This document shows, piece after piece, positions 16,360 to 26,236 of a stretch of 64,000 nucleotides of DNA. The notes under the pieces are model-generated. The model saw nothing but the letters and a program-made list of their open reading frames with translations. It did not search any database and was not told where the DNA came from. Location of the stretch: positions 6,448,001-6,512,000 of the forward strand of contig NZ_CP108487.1 of assembly GCF_036226525.1 (NCBI RefSeq), read 5' to 3'. Source of the DNA: Kribbella sp. NBC_01245 (GTDB taxonomy: Bacteria; Actinomycetota; Actinomycetes; Propionibacteriales; Kribbellaceae). The position numbers were made by a program, and so were the translations under genes. Every line of letters starts with the position of its first letter. Position 1 is the first letter of the stretch.

Positions 16360-16560
16360 GCCTTCGCTGCCCCAGGGTGCCCAGGATCTGCCCGGGCCTG
16401 CCGCCTCCCACGTCCCGCCGCATCCGACGAGCGGACCCACTGGGACGAACTCGGGCGGCTGACGCCGCCCCCGGGTGCTGCTAGGCGCCCGCTCGACGTC
16501 GAGCACCCCTCGCTGCACGGACTGCACACTCCGGCCCACGTAGCTCACCCACGGGCACAG

Positions 16561-16620
16561 ATAGTCATTCAGATAATCATTCAATGGATTGCAGATGATC
16601 ATTCGAATGACGTAGGGTCG
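16561..16620 (+). promoter_or_regulatory. ATGATCATT-family motifs upstream of the primase-helicase
   Basis: ATAGTCATTC, GATAATCATTCAATGG (16571-16587) and GATGATCATTCGAATGAC (16594-16611) are packed in 60 bases about 100 bases before the primase start. Within the surrounding GC-rich DNA this block is strikingly AT-rich. It probably holds the promoter or operator of the replication operon. Confidence 0.6.
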
Positions 16621-16705
16621 GTGGACACGTTCCATTCAGAGACGAACCGTGTCGGCTTCCCACCCCCTGCCGACGGGTCTCCATCACGATGCGAAGAGGC
16701 GACGC

Positions 16706-18571
16706 ATGACCACTTCCGGCACGGGCAACGGCTCGTCCGTCTCGCCCGGCGACACCGGATCCTCGCCGCCGGTGACGAGAACCGCGACCCTGCTGACCGA
16801 GTTGCTCGACTTCTTCGACCGCCGCTCGCAAGCCGCGGCACCGCAGAACCTCATCGTTACCCACGTCACGACCACCTATCTGTCGCGTCTCGACCTGGAC
16901 GCTGCGCCCACCCCTCGGCTACTGGAGCAGGAGTTGCTTGCCGCCAGCAACGCGATCATCAAGGCCGAGAACGTCAAGATCCCCAAGGGCGACGGCCGGT
17001 TGCCACTGGCCAAACGCCTCTCCTGCTGGCAGATCGCGCAGATACTCCTGCGCCTGCACCATGTCATCCGGATCGCGCCCAACGCGAAGGACACCGACCG
17101 CGAGTACGACCTACTCGCGATGTACAACGCCACCGGAGTCAATCGCGGCACCTACACCGTGAGCGAAGACGACCTCCGCACGACTGCGAGACGCTACGAC
17201 ACCCAGCTCACCCTGAACGACTTCAAAGAGGTCCTCGCGATCCTGCGTGAGGACAGCCCTCGGACCCAGCGGTGCGCGCACCGGGATCTGCTTGCCGTCA
17301 ACAACGGCATCGTCTTGTACAGCGCAGCCGACCGCGACATCGAGATCGGTGGCCGGACGTTCCACTTCGAGGGCAAGAAGGTCCACCGCTTCGACCCGGC
17401 CATCGTCTTTCTTTCCAAGAGCCGCGTCGACTACGTCGAGGATGCGCCTCCGCAGGTCATCACCCACCCCGAGGACGGGGACTGGGAGATCGTCGCCTGG
17501 CTAGAGGAGATGTTCGACCAGCCCGGCCAGGAAGGACTGGCCGATCTGATCTGGGAGATCATCGGCGCAATCGTCCGGCCGCATGTTCGCTGGGGCAAGA
17601 CTGCGTGGTTCTACAGTGAGCGCGGCAACAACGGCAAGGGCACGCTGTGTGCGCTCATGCGCAACTTGGTCGGTGACGGTACCCACACCTCGATCCCGCT
17701 GTCCGACTTCGGTAAGGACTTCGCGCTGGAGCCACTCGTTCGGGCAAACGCGATCATCGTCGACGAGAACGACGTAGGCACGCTCATCGACAAGGCCGCG
17801 AACCTGAAGGCGATCGTGACCGGCGACGTCATCCAGATCAACCGCAAGTACCGGATGCCGATCGCGTTCCAGTTCCTCGGCTTCATGGTGCAGTGCCTCA
17901 ACGAATTCCCGAAAGCCAAGGACAAGTCTGAGAGCTTCTACCGCCGGCAGCTCTTCGTGCCCTTCACGAAGAGCTTCAGCGGCTCAGAACGCAAGTACAT
18001 CAAGGACGACTACCTGCAGCGCACAGAGGTCCTCGAGTATGCGCTGTGGTACGCGATCAATCGTGCCGGAGCCGCAGATCCGGGGAACTACTACCAGCTC
18101 TCGGAGCCTGTGGCGACGAAGGCTGTACTCGCCGAGTACAAAGAGGTGAACGACCCGGTCAGGTCCTTCTGGGAGGAGCTCCGCGAGCTGTTCGTCTGGG
18201 ACCTGTTGCCGTTCCCGTTCCTCTACGACCTGTTCAAGAGCTGGTTCCTCCGGGCGTCCCCGTCCGGGTCTCTGATCAGCCGGCAACGATTCGTCTCCAG
18301 CCTCGTCGCCATCATCGACGGCGACTCCGACTGGCACTGCCCGGACAAGAACCGCAAAATCCGTCCCGGCCAGATGCTGAACAAGCCCGAGCCGATGATC
18401 GCCGAGTACGAACTGAAGAGCTGGTACGCCCCTGCCTACAAGGGCACCGACCCGCTGAAGATCGGCAAACCCCTGCTCCAGGCGAGCTACCGCGGACTAC
18501 TGCGCCATGCCCTGACCGCGACCGGCGCGGCGCCCGTCCCGGCTCCGGGATCGAGCCCCGATGAGCCCTGA
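16706..18571 (+). CDS. Phage/plasmid primase-helicase, D5/P4-type SF3
   Basis: The 621-residue protein has an SF3 helicase in its second half: Walker A ERGNNGKGT (Lys311), Walker B NAIIVDEND (~349-356), then GDVIQINRKYRMP and FKSESF-like KDKSESFYRR with the arginine finger region. A D5_N-like segment stands before it (WLEEMFDQPGQ...IIGAIVRPHVRW). The N-terminal 200 residues do not show a clear Toprim or AEP site, so priming may come from the AEP-like protein at 29825. It unwinds DNA at the replication fork. I chose ATG 16706; an in-frame ATG at 16649 has no ribosome site. DNA polymerase follows. Confidence 0.85.
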   Translation: MTTSGTGNGSSVSPGDTGSSPPVTRTATLLTELLDFFDRRSQAAAPQNLIVTHVTTTYLSRLDLDAAPTPRLLEQELLAASNAIIKAENVKIPKGDGRLPLAKRLSCWQIAQILLRLHHVIRIAPNAKDTDREYDLLAMYNATGVNRGTYTVSEDDLRTTARRYDTQLTLNDFKEVLAILREDSPRTQRCAHRDLLAVNNGIVLYSAADRDIEIGGRTFHFEGKKVHRFDPAIVFLSKSRVDYVEDAPPQVITHPEDGDWEIVAWLEEMFDQPGQEGLADLIWEIIGAIVRPHVRWGKTAWFYSERGNNGKGTLCALMRNLVGDGTHTSIPLSDFGKDFALEPLVRANAIIVDENDVGTLIDKAANLKAIVTGDVIQINRKYRMPIAFQFLGFMVQCLNEFPKAKDKSESFYRRQLFVPFTKSFSGSERKYIKDDYLQRTEVLEYALWYAINRAGAADPGNYYQLSEPVATKAVLAEYKEVNDPVRSFWEELRELFVWDLLPFPFLYDLFKSWFLRASPSGSLISRQRFVSSLVAIIDGDSDWHCPDKNRKIRPGQMLNKPEPMIAEYELKSWYAPAYKGTDPLKIGKPLLQASYRGLLRHALTATGAAPVPAPGSSPDEP

Positions 18572-18656
18572 CACGACCAGCCCCGCTCAACGGCATGAAG
18601 CCGTGCCCGGACGAGATCCCGGTTCTGCAGACGCCTAGAACGAAATGAGAGACACG

Positions 18657-21600
18657 ATGCCTGCTACCCAAGAGAGGACCCAGCTTCGGCGGCGACTCCC
18701 ACCCGTCACAGCGGAGTCATCGCTGTTCACGTTCTATGACATCGAGTCCTTGTCGAATGTGTTCAGCCTCGTCGCCTACACGCCGCGCCCGGACCCGGCC
18801 CGCGATGCACTCGAGGTCTTCTTCCTCGTCGACGACGCCACGCTGGCCGCAGCGGTCCAGACGCACTCGCTGGTCGAGGTGATTCGCACCGGCAACCCCG
18901 GGCTGCCAAAGGTCGAGGTTTCGCTGTACGACCTGCACACCATCCGAGGCAACCTGCGGCTGGCGCAACTGATGGGGCTTTCCGACGCAGAGCAGGTGTG
19001 CGATCCGGAGCAGGACTCCTCATACCCCGGTGACTTGCGTCCCGTCTGTGATACCGACCCCAGCTTTGACCCGGCGGTCCACCCGTTCCTCGCCGGCTAC
19101 AACTCCATGAACTACGACACGACCATGTTGGCGCTGTACCTGTCCGAGGTGTACTCCGACGTCGTCGACCACCGCGCCCGCCTGGCGTACGCACAGCAGC
19201 AACGCCGCAGTGCGAGTACGCCGCAGCGTGTCGCAGAGACCGAACAACTTCTCGTCGACGTCCTCGCACAGCGCCCGCAGTTCAAGCCGATCACCGCGGC
19301 CGCGTTGCGCGCACACAACGACGAACTGTTCGATGCCAAGAACATCGAGTACATGCCCGGTTACCTCGGCTGGGACACACCTCAGGGCAAGATCCGCCGC
19401 GCGATGCTCCAGTCCGGGCGTCACCTCGACGTCGCGCGGCTCAACGAACTGCAGCGCAAGGTCGGGCTGAAGCGCCTGCTCGGCATGCTCGGGCACCAGA
19501 TCAAAGAATCCGGCAAGCTGGGCCACGACTCGATCATCACGACGCTCGAGGAGCTCTACGAACTGCTGGCCTACAACGTCGCCGACTGTTTGGGCCTGGC
19601 CCAGCTGTTCGAGCACCCGCTGTACTCCAGCGCCTTCGACCTCAAGGCCGGCCTACTGACCCAATACCGCGAGACCGTCTTCAACCGCAACGAGACGGTA
19701 CGCCGCGACCGGCTGACCATCGATTCGTCCTCGGCGAAGTTCGTCGGCCGCATCCTCGCCCCGCACACGCCCCTGAACGACATCGAGAAGGTCTCGTTTG
19801 TCTACCCCGCCGCAGAAATCGCTCACGAGCGCGGAATCGCCCAGGTCAACGTGCTCGACGAATGCGTGCGGTTCTTCGAGGAGCACGTCGCCCCCGATCG
19901 CGCCGCCAACCCAGCACAGGCGAAGGCGCACACGGACTTCCTGCAGGTCGTCGCGTACTACCGGTCGATCGAGGGGCAGAACTTCAACGACTCCGAGGAG
20001 TACAGCGAGCTGTACGGACTCCCGGTCCGGTCGCTGAAGGAGATCCCGAAGTCGCCCAACAACCTGCCCTACTTCCTGGCCGACGGGACCCCGTCGTCGT
20101 GCTTCGCGACCTTCTCCACCGGGGGGATCCACGGGGCCGAGGCCGATATCGCCGGGTTCGAGCGAGACCTCGCGGAGCACCGCGCCAGCACGATGATGCT
20201 CGGTCTGGCCCGCCACCTCTACCCCGACGCGAAAGACTTCGTCGCCGAGGCGAAGCGCCAGCACAGCATGCTTGCCCTGCCAGACGGCACGTCAGTCGAC
20301 AAGCGTCTCGTACTGCTCGGATCGGACCCGGCGAAGGTCAAGTACCGCAAACCCAAGAAGGACGACCCAGTCCAGGCAGAGCAACTGACGCGCGCCCAGA
20401 CGCAGGTCCCTGACCCGGCAGGCCTCCTGGCGGTACAACGCCCGGACCACGAAGCCCTGGACGTTGCGATCACCGACAGCATGAGTCCCGGCGGCGTGTT
20501 CGTCATCCGGGGCAAGACGGTACTGGCAAAGTCCGCGGCCACGTCGGCCGAGTACCGGACGGAGGCGGCGAAGAAGGCACCGGAGCTGTTCGTTGCGAAG
20601 GAGGACGCGTCCACCAAGCTCCACCCGAAATACGCCCGGACCTCGACCGGCCACGTCACCCACGAGGACTTCACGAGCTACTACCCGAACCTGCTGCGCA
20701 ACATGAGGGCCTTCTACAACCCCGAGCTGGGAGAAGACCGCTACGCAACGATCTTCTTCGACAAGGAACGACTCGGACGCGAACTCAAGCAGCCCGGCCT
20801 CCGCGCGGCTGAGAAGGAACGCCTGACCACCTTGCGCAACGGGACAAAGCTCATCCTCAACGCCGCGTCCGGCGCAGGCGATGCATCCCACAAGAACCCG
20901 ATCCGGATGAACAACCGGATCATCTCGATGCGCATCATCGGTCAGCTCTTCAGCTGGCGGATCGGCCAGGCGCAGACGCTCGCCGGTGCCCGGATCATCT
21001 CCACGAACACCGACGGTCTCTACTCCGTACTGGACCGGGAGATCAACGACCAGGTGCTCGCCGAGCAGGCAGCACTGATCGGGGTCGACATCGAACCCGA
21101 GCCGATGTTCCTCATCAGCAAAGACTCGAACAACCGGCTGGAGCTCACCGCACCCCGAGCAGGAAGCACGCTCGCCGAAAGCCGGATCATCGCTGCTTCC
21201 GGCGGCACGCTGGCCTGCCATGTGGGACCCCGTCCGGACAAGTCACTGGCCCACCCGGCCGTCGTCGACTTCGCCCTGGCCCAGTACCTGCAGGTGGTCG
21301 CCACCAGGGGAGAGGCCGCACTGTCGGAGGCCTTCGACACAGACCTCGGGCGCAAGCTCATGGGCGAGGCGATCGACCCCGAGGACCCGCTGCGAACGGC
21401 GCTGCTGTTCCAGAACGTCATCGCCGCGTCGCGCGGCTCCATCACCTACCCGTTCGCTGCGGCCCCACTGGACCCCACTGCAGGCGACGAGGGTCAGCGG
21501 ATCGTGGACCCGAGGCCGCTGCAGATGGTCAACCGGGCATTCGTCGTGCGTCACGGCACCGACGGTGCGGTCAGCCTGCTCAACGCCGGCGCCTGGAAAA

Positions 21601-21929
21601 TCCCACCGGCCACCCAGGCGAAACGCCGACACGGTGCTCAGCGCCCGGTACCGGACGAGATCGCCACATCGATCCTCGCCCATCACGGCTGGGCCGCGAC
21701 CCGCTGGATGAACTCCCAGAACCCCCGTCTGACCCTCGTCCCCGAAGACCGAGACGTCTCCACCCGCAAGATCAACGGCATCGACCCCACCTGGTCCATG
21801 GTCATCTGCAACGACGACCTAACTGCCCTGGGACCACCCGCCCTCATGGCAATCATCGAGGCACTCGACCTCGACGTGTACACCCAGATGCTCGCCGAGA
21901 CGTTCACCAAAAACTGGATGAACACCTAG
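18657..21929 (+). CDS. Family B DNA polymerase with 3'-5' exonuclease
   Basis: The ~1090-residue protein starts with a DEDD exonuclease: Exo I FYDIES (Asp28, Glu30) and Exo II GYNSMNYDT (Asp154), then a palm domain. Motif A is DFTSYYPNLL (Asp671), motif B lies in the GTKLILNAASGAGD region (~725-740) and motif C is NTDG (Asp786). Motif C lacks the usual YxDTD and motif B lacks the NxxYG form, so this is a divergent branch. It replicates the element. GAGAG before ATG 18657 favours that start over 18645. It sits 85 bases after the primase-helicase, and a tiny gene begins right at its stop. Confidence 0.87.
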   Translation: MPATQERTQLRRRLPPVTAESSLFTFYDIESLSNVFSLVAYTPRPDPARDALEVFFLVDDATLAAAVQTHSLVEVIRTGNPGLPKVEVSLYDLHTIRGNLRLAQLMGLSDAEQVCDPEQDSSYPGDLRPVCDTDPSFDPAVHPFLAGYNSMNYDTTMLALYLSEVYSDVVDHRARLAYAQQQRRSASTPQRVAETEQLLVDVLAQRPQFKPITAAALRAHNDELFDAKNIEYMPGYLGWDTPQGKIRRAMLQSGRHLDVARLNELQRKVGLKRLLGMLGHQIKESGKLGHDSIITTLEELYELLAYNVADCLGLAQLFEHPLYSSAFDLKAGLLTQYRETVFNRNETVRRDRLTIDSSSAKFVGRILAPHTPLNDIEKVSFVYPAAEIAHERGIAQVNVLDECVRFFEEHVAPDRAANPAQAKAHTDFLQVVAYYRSIEGQNFNDSEEYSELYGLPVRSLKEIPKSPNNLPYFLADGTPSSCFATFSTGGIHGAEADIAGFERDLAEHRASTMMLGLARHLYPDAKDFVAEAKRQHSMLALPDGTSVDKRLVLLGSDPAKVKYRKPKKDDPVQAEQLTRAQTQVPDPAGLLAVQRPDHEALDVAITDSMSPGGVFVIRGKTVLAKSAATSAEYRTEAAKKAPELFVAKEDASTKLHPKYARTSTGHVTHEDFTSYYPNLLRNMRAFYNPELGEDRYATIFFDKERLGRELKQPGLRAAEKERLTTLRNGTKLILNAASGAGDASHKNPIRMNNRIISMRIIGQLFSWRIGQAQTLAGARIISTNTDGLYSVLDREINDQVLAEQAALIGVDIEPEPMFLISKDSNNRLELTAPRAGSTLAESRIIAASGGTLACHVGPRPDKSLAHPAVVDFALAQYLQVVATRGEAALSEAFDTDLGRKLMGEAIDPEDPLRTALLFQNVIAASRGSITYPFAAAPLDPTAGDEGQRIVDPRPLQMVNRAFVVRHGTDGAVSLLNAGAWKIPPATQAKRRHGAQRPVPDEIATSILAHHGWAATRWMNSQNPRLTLVPEDRDVSTRKINGIDPTWSMVICNDDLTALGPPALMAIIEALDLDVYTQMLAETFTKNWMNT

Positions 21930-22103
21930 ATGGGCGCCGTCAAGCGTGACGTCGAGCGGTACCTGCCGAAGGAACGTCTCCCACGAGGCTCCCTCTACCT
22001 GAAGCTCCTGCCAGCCCTACGCAGCGGCCTTCACGCCCCGTTCGTCGCCGACCTGTGCGGCGATCAGTCGGGTCCCGAACCCGAGGGGCGGACAACTGAA
22101 TGA
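21930..22103 (+). CDS. Small basic hypothetical protein
   Basis: The 57-residue frame starts with ATG directly after the polymerase stop codon (TAG at 21927-21929). The N-terminal half is basic (KRDVERYLPKERLPRG, then a leucine-rich LYLKLLPALRS) and the tail acidic. Its precise junction to the polymerase suggests translational re-initiation. No family recognised; it could be a polymerase accessory or chance. Confidence 0.4.
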   Translation: MGAVKRDVERYLPKERLPRGSLYLKLLPALRSGLHAPFVADLCGDQSGPEPEGRTTE

Positions 22104-22143
22104 AGACCGCGACCGCCCGAAGACACCAACACAAGGCAGATCG

Positions 22144-22896
22144 ATGAGCCGCGGCCTCACACGATCGAACCGCCAAAACACGACCGCCTTCGGCCGCATC
22201 ACGAACCACGACCTCCTGGGCTTCGACCAAGCCGCCAGGGATCTGATACTCAACGCGATCGCGCAGGGCTGCACCGGCAGGGTCTCAGCCAAAGGCCACT
22301 GCATCCTGCGCAACAACACCGCGGAGACCGCCTCGGTACCGCGCAACATGACCGCTCCGAACAGGGCGTCCCGCAACGCCAAGGCTCAGATACGCCGGCT
22401 GCTGGCTACGCACCGCCTGGACGAGGACCCCGAACAAGACACCCTCGCCGAACCATCGGAAATACCGAGACCGATATCGATTGCCCAGGCATTCAACGAC
22501 TACGCGGGCGCGTTCTCTTCGTGGCTCGACGAGCAGGCCGACGGCCTGCCGGGGGACGCCGCGATAGAAGTCCGGTTCGACCAGAGCGGCGCACCCACGT
22601 TCCGGCTGAGACCGCACCCGGCATCGGTCGTATCCGACGAGCGCCTTGCGTGTGAAGAGAAACCGAAAATTCCTATGACGACCAGCTCTAAGACATCACG
22701 CCGCCCGCACGAGAAAGAAGACGATCACCCGAGCCTCGTTCCGCAACGCGTCCGCGAGGCACGCAGCACGACGACCACCATCGCTGAGCTGCAAGCCGAG
22801 AACCAGAGCCTGCGTGCCGAACTCGAGTGCCAGCGGAACAGAGCCGACGAAGCCGAGGCACGGATCGCACTGGTCAAGGATGCCCTCGGCGTCTGA
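22144..22896 (+). CDS. HicA-like N-terminal domain plus coiled-coil tail
   Basis: Of 250 residues, the first ~75 contain LILNAIAQGCTGRVSAKGHC followed by ILRNN and VPRNM. The pattern of a helix, a G-x-S-x-x-G-H step and an R-N pair resembles HicA-type small RNA-binding domains. The centre is charged and disordered, and the last ~45 residues form a coiled coil (TIAELQAENQSLRAELECQ). HicA toxins are only ~60-80 residues, so this is a domain fusion, possibly an RNA- or DNA-binding adaptor rather than a toxin. No HicB partner is adjacent. ATG 22144 follows GATCG with a weak ribosome site. Confidence 0.6.
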   Translation: MSRGLTRSNRQNTTAFGRITNHDLLGFDQAARDLILNAIAQGCTGRVSAKGHCILRNNTAETASVPRNMTAPNRASRNAKAQIRRLLATHRLDEDPEQDTLAEPSEIPRPISIAQAFNDYAGAFSSWLDEQADGLPGDAAIEVRFDQSGAPTFRLRPHPASVVSDERLACEEKPKIPMTTSSKTSRRPHEKEDDHPSLVPQRVREARSTTTTIAELQAENQSLRAELECQRNRADEAEARIALVKDALGV

Positions 22897-22950
22897 ACCA
22901 GGAAGCAAATCCAGCACATCAGGTCGTCACGCTGAACAGGAGTACCAGGT

Positions 22951-23103
22951 ATGCGCCGGATCCCAATGAAACGACAGCACAACGCTGGGCCTGAGGCCGG
23001 CGCGAAGGAGGACAGGCAGAAGCAACTCGCGATTCCGGCAATCGTCGGCATCTGGCTCCTGTCCCTGGCCTGCCTCGCCGGCGCCTGGGCACTCCTGCGC
23101 TGA
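22951..23103 (+). CDS. Small single-pass membrane protein
   Basis: This 50-residue frame has AGGAG (22938-22942) eight bases before ATG 22951. The first 28 residues are charged (RRIPMKRQHN, then EAGAKEDRQKQ) and the rest is one hydrophobic helix (IPAIVGIWLLSLACLAGAW) ending ALLR. Ribosome site and composition argue that it is real. It lies in the replication block before the SNF2-like gene; function unknown. Confidence 0.6.
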   Translation: MRRIPMKRQHNAGPEAGAKEDRQKQLAIPAIVGIWLLSLACLAGAWALLR

Positions 23104-23178
23104 CCAGCACCAAGGCCGGCCCTCCATAGACCAACGACGAAAGGAGGCAGCCGGCCAGTCCAAGGCGGCTCGCCCACG

Positions 23179-25176
23179 ATGACCACTCTCGCCACAACCC
23201 CGCCCTCGGCCCCGCGCCTCATGCCGCATCAGCAACACACCGTCGACTTCATCGTCGACCACCCGTTCGCCGGTATCTGGGTAGACGTCGGCGGCGGTAA
23301 GACGCTCTCCGTCCTCAGTGCCCTGCAACGCATTCGGCCCATCGGCCACATCCTCGTGATCGCCCCCATCGCGGTTGCCCGCTCCACCTGGATCGACGAG
23401 ATCGAAGACCGAGGCTTCAACATCCGCACCAGGTCACTGATCGTCGACGAACGCGACCGGAAACTCTCGCGCGAGCGCCGGGTCCAACGGTTCCGGCAGG
23501 TGCTGTCCGACCCGCCGACCATGTACTTCATCAATGCGGATCTGCTCACCCAGCCGTCCCAGCAAACCAAGGTGATCACACCAGTAGTGAGCAAGAAGGC
23601 AGACCCGGTCATGTCTGCGGAGGCGGCCCAGATCCTGCAGCTGGTGCGAACCCGAAGGATGCTCAACTACGACGAACTCGTTACCGAATACCGCGACCTG
23701 GCGGCCACAGATCCCGGCCGCCCGACCTCGGCCAAGTCCAAGATTCACACCTGGGTGCAGGAGCTACGCAACGCCTCGCTGATCACATCGGTGTCGTGCG
23801 CCTGCCGCACCTGCTCCGGAGCCGGCTGCCCCGAATGCAGGTTCGGCCTGGTCGACCAGATGCCGATCCAAGACCTCAACGGTCAAAAGACCCTCATCTG
23901 GCCGTTCCAGACCATCATCATCGACGAGAGCCACGCATTCAGATCCCACTCCTCAAACCGATTCAACGCACTCAAGGCCGTGCGCCCCGCAGTCACCCGG
24001 CTGATCGAGCTCACCGCCACGCCAGCGCCGAACGGCCTCGAGGGCCTGTGGAGCCAGGCCTACCTCCTCGACCAAGGCAGGGCTCTGGGAACCGACATCG
24101 ATGCGTACCGCGAACGCTGGTTCACCCCGACGGTCATCCCGGACTCCAAAGCGCCCCCGAAGTGGAAGCCCAAGCGGGGCGCCGAGCAGGAAATCCAGCA
24201 GGCCATCGCACACCTGGTGATGAGCGCCCAGAACACGTCAATCAAGCTGCCGCCACTCACCGTGGAGGACGTCCACGTCCGCCTAGCTCCCGACCTGATG
24301 ACTGCCTACCGGGAGTTCAAGCGCGACCTCATCGTCCAGATCGTCAGCCAAGCCGCGCTGCAGAAAGCCGAGCTCGCCTACGCCGACTGGCTGCGAAACT
24401 CCGCCGAGCCCGAAGCCCAGACGATCCGCACACACCTGGCGACACTGACCGGCGACGACCTACGCGATGCCCACGCGACGTTCCGCCAAGCAACGATCGG
24501 CAAGTTCCTCCACCAACCCGACGAGCACCTCGTCCGCACAGTTGTCGCCGACAACCGGGGCGTGCTGATCAGCAAGCTCATGCAGTTCGCCTCAGGCACC
24601 CTCTACACCTCCGACCCTGACGACCCGAGCACCAAAGGCCAGTACGAGATCATCCACGACGAGAAGATCCAGAAGACCTCGCACCTGATCCGCCAGAACG
24701 CCGGAGAACCCGCGCTGGTCGCTTATCACTTCAAGTCGGACAAGGAACAGCTGCACACCCGTCTGAACAAGACAGGCATCCCTACCGAGGTATTCGACGG
24801 CTCGCGCACGATGATCCGCCGCTGGAACGCCAAGGACATCCCGGCGATGCTGATCCACCCGGCTTCGGCCGGCGCCGGCCTGAACCTCCAGCGCGGCGGC
24901 TCCACGCTGATCTGGTACACGCTGCCGTTCCTGCTCGACTATTACCAGCAGACCATCGGCAGGCTGTACCGCCCCGGGCAGACCAAGCCGGTGAAGGTCT
25001 ACCGGATCATCACCGCCGGCACGCAAGACGAGCGCATGCCTGGGGTCTTGTCCACCAAGCGGCAGATCCAGGACCGGCTCCTCCGGTACGTCGACGTCGA
25101 CAAGGCTCTACTCGCCGCGCTCGACGACGAGATCCGAAGCGACCTCAACGACCTCTGCTCCACCCTGCGGCTCTGA
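23179..25176 (+). CDS. SNF2-like SF2 helicase with zinc-binding insert
   Basis: The 665-residue protein has the helicase blocks: Walker A VDVGGGKT (Lys41), IIIDESH as motif II (~246-252), ELTATPAPNG as motif III, and AGAGLNLQRGG then QTIGRLYRPGQTKPVKVYRI as motifs V-VI. Between I and II lies an unusual insert of ~110 residues (about 130-225) that ends with CACRTCSGAGCPEC, a four-cysteine zinc site. SNF2-like phage and plasmid helicases move along duplex DNA and assist replication or recombination. The insert looks like a helical domain and may dock a partner. ATG 23179 has no perfect SD. Confidence 0.85.
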   Translation: MTTLATTPPSAPRLMPHQQHTVDFIVDHPFAGIWVDVGGGKTLSVLSALQRIRPIGHILVIAPIAVARSTWIDEIEDRGFNIRTRSLIVDERDRKLSRERRVQRFRQVLSDPPTMYFINADLLTQPSQQTKVITPVVSKKADPVMSAEAAQILQLVRTRRMLNYDELVTEYRDLAATDPGRPTSAKSKIHTWVQELRNASLITSVSCACRTCSGAGCPECRFGLVDQMPIQDLNGQKTLIWPFQTIIIDESHAFRSHSSNRFNALKAVRPAVTRLIELTATPAPNGLEGLWSQAYLLDQGRALGTDIDAYRERWFTPTVIPDSKAPPKWKPKRGAEQEIQQAIAHLVMSAQNTSIKLPPLTVEDVHVRLAPDLMTAYREFKRDLIVQIVSQAALQKAELAYADWLRNSAEPEAQTIRTHLATLTGDDLRDAHATFRQATIGKFLHQPDEHLVRTVVADNRGVLISKLMQFASGTLYTSDPDDPSTKGQYEIIHDEKIQKTSHLIRQNAGEPALVAYHFKSDKEQLHTRLNKTGIPTEVFDGSRTMIRRWNAKDIPAMLIHPASAGAGLNLQRGGSTLIWYTLPFLLDYYQQTIGRLYRPGQTKPVKVYRIITAGTQDERMPGVLSTKRQIQDRLLRYVDVDKALLAALDDEIRSDLNDLCSTLRL

Positions 25177-25270
25177 GGCTCAGCCCGTGCGCCGCAACCG
25201 CCAGGGTCGGCTCTGCCCAGCCGGCGGAGCCGACCCGGGCGAACAGCGCAACCGACAGGAGAACACGACG

Positions 25271-25828
25271 ATGCCCAAGACCAGAAAATCAGGCAACCCG
25301 GCTAAAGCAGCCGGAGGCCGGCAGCGATGGACCCGATTCGTCCAGCACGAGAACACCACCACCGGCGAGCAGGTCTGGCAGAACAGCCGCTACATGGTGC
25401 TGGTCGCCACTCGCAACGACCGAACCGTTCGATGGGGCGGACTCGAAGGTACCCATGATGCCCACCTGTCGTTTCGCCGCCGCGACAGACAGCCCGAACC
25501 GATCACCTGGCGAGACCTGCAACGGATCAAGTCCGAGTTGTGTGGGTCAGATGCCGAAGCCATCGAGTGTTTCCCTGCCGAGTCACGATTGATCGACGGC
25601 AGCAATCAACGCCACCTATGGGTCTGGCGGGCAGGCAACCTGAACAGTCCACAGTTGGGTTGGTACAGCGGCCGCGCAGTGCTGGACGAAGTGCTGTCCG
25701 AGGCCGACGCTGCCCCGGTCGCGCCGCTCGTCACCGTGCACGGAGGCAAGCTGTCCAACGCTCGGCAGAACCCGTTCGAAGACGGCGCCGATGCCAACCT
25801 GAACCACCAAGGCGTGATCTGGTCATGA
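25271..25828 (+). CDS. DUF7694-like hypothetical protein
   Basis: The 185-residue protein contains RYMVLVATR, WRDLQRIKSELCGSDAEAIE and PAESRLIDGSNQRHLWVW. This E-L-x-G...A-E-S-R-L-x-D...N-Q-x-H-L-W-V pattern is common in phage proteins annotated as DUF7694, of unknown role. AGGAG at 25257-25261 supports ATG 25271. A 17-codon frame (25825-25878) overlaps its stop and could link translation to the next gene. Confidence 0.7.
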   Translation: MPKTRKSGNPAKAAGGRQRWTRFVQHENTTTGEQVWQNSRYMVLVATRNDRTVRWGGLEGTHDAHLSFRRRDRQPEPITWRDLQRIKSELCGSDAEAIECFPAESRLIDGSNQRHLWVWRAGNLNSPQLGWYSGRAVLDEVLSEADAAPVAPLVTVHGGKLSNARQNPFEDGADANLNHQGVIWS

Positions 25829-25876
25829 CTCACCAGCTGGCCCTGCTTCACCACCTGCAACAGCGGAGGTGCGACC

Positions 25877-26236
25877 ATGCGTGACTTCACGTCCAGAAGC
25901 AACAATGACGACGCGGCCTCAGATCAATTGCCGCTGTCCAAGCCCGCGGATACAGGCATCGTTTTCGATGATGCGGCTTCAGCTGATGACCTATCGGCCA
26001 GCGGAATTCTCAAGAAATCAATTTCTGACATGGCCGGCCCGCACGGGATTCGCAGCATTACGTTCGTCGAGCCCCAGGAAATCGTCGATGCGCGTGCTCA
26101 CATCCGGCACCGTGAAAACAATTTCCTGCACGTCACCGATGGCACGCCAGACGGCTGCCTGTGTGGTTACCGCGCTCAGCATGCCCCTCCGAAAAGGGCG
26201 CCTGACTGTCCTGTCTGTCAGCTCCTGGACTGCTAA
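25877..26236 (+). CDS. Small protein with C-terminal cysteine cluster
   Basis: The 119-residue protein has a polar disordered N-terminus, a central FVEPQEIVDARAHIRHRENN and a C-terminal CLCGYRAQHAPPKRAPDCPVC-type cluster: Cys-x-Cys, then Cys-x2-Cys. That makes a plausible zinc ribbon. GGAGG at 25865 precedes ATG 25877. No specific family recognised. Confidence 0.6.
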   Translation: MRDFTSRSNNDDAASDQLPLSKPADTGIVFDDAASADDLSASGILKKSISDMAGPHGIRSITFVEPQEIVDARAHIRHRENNFLHVTDGTPDGCLCGYRAQHAPPKRAPDCPVCQLLDC

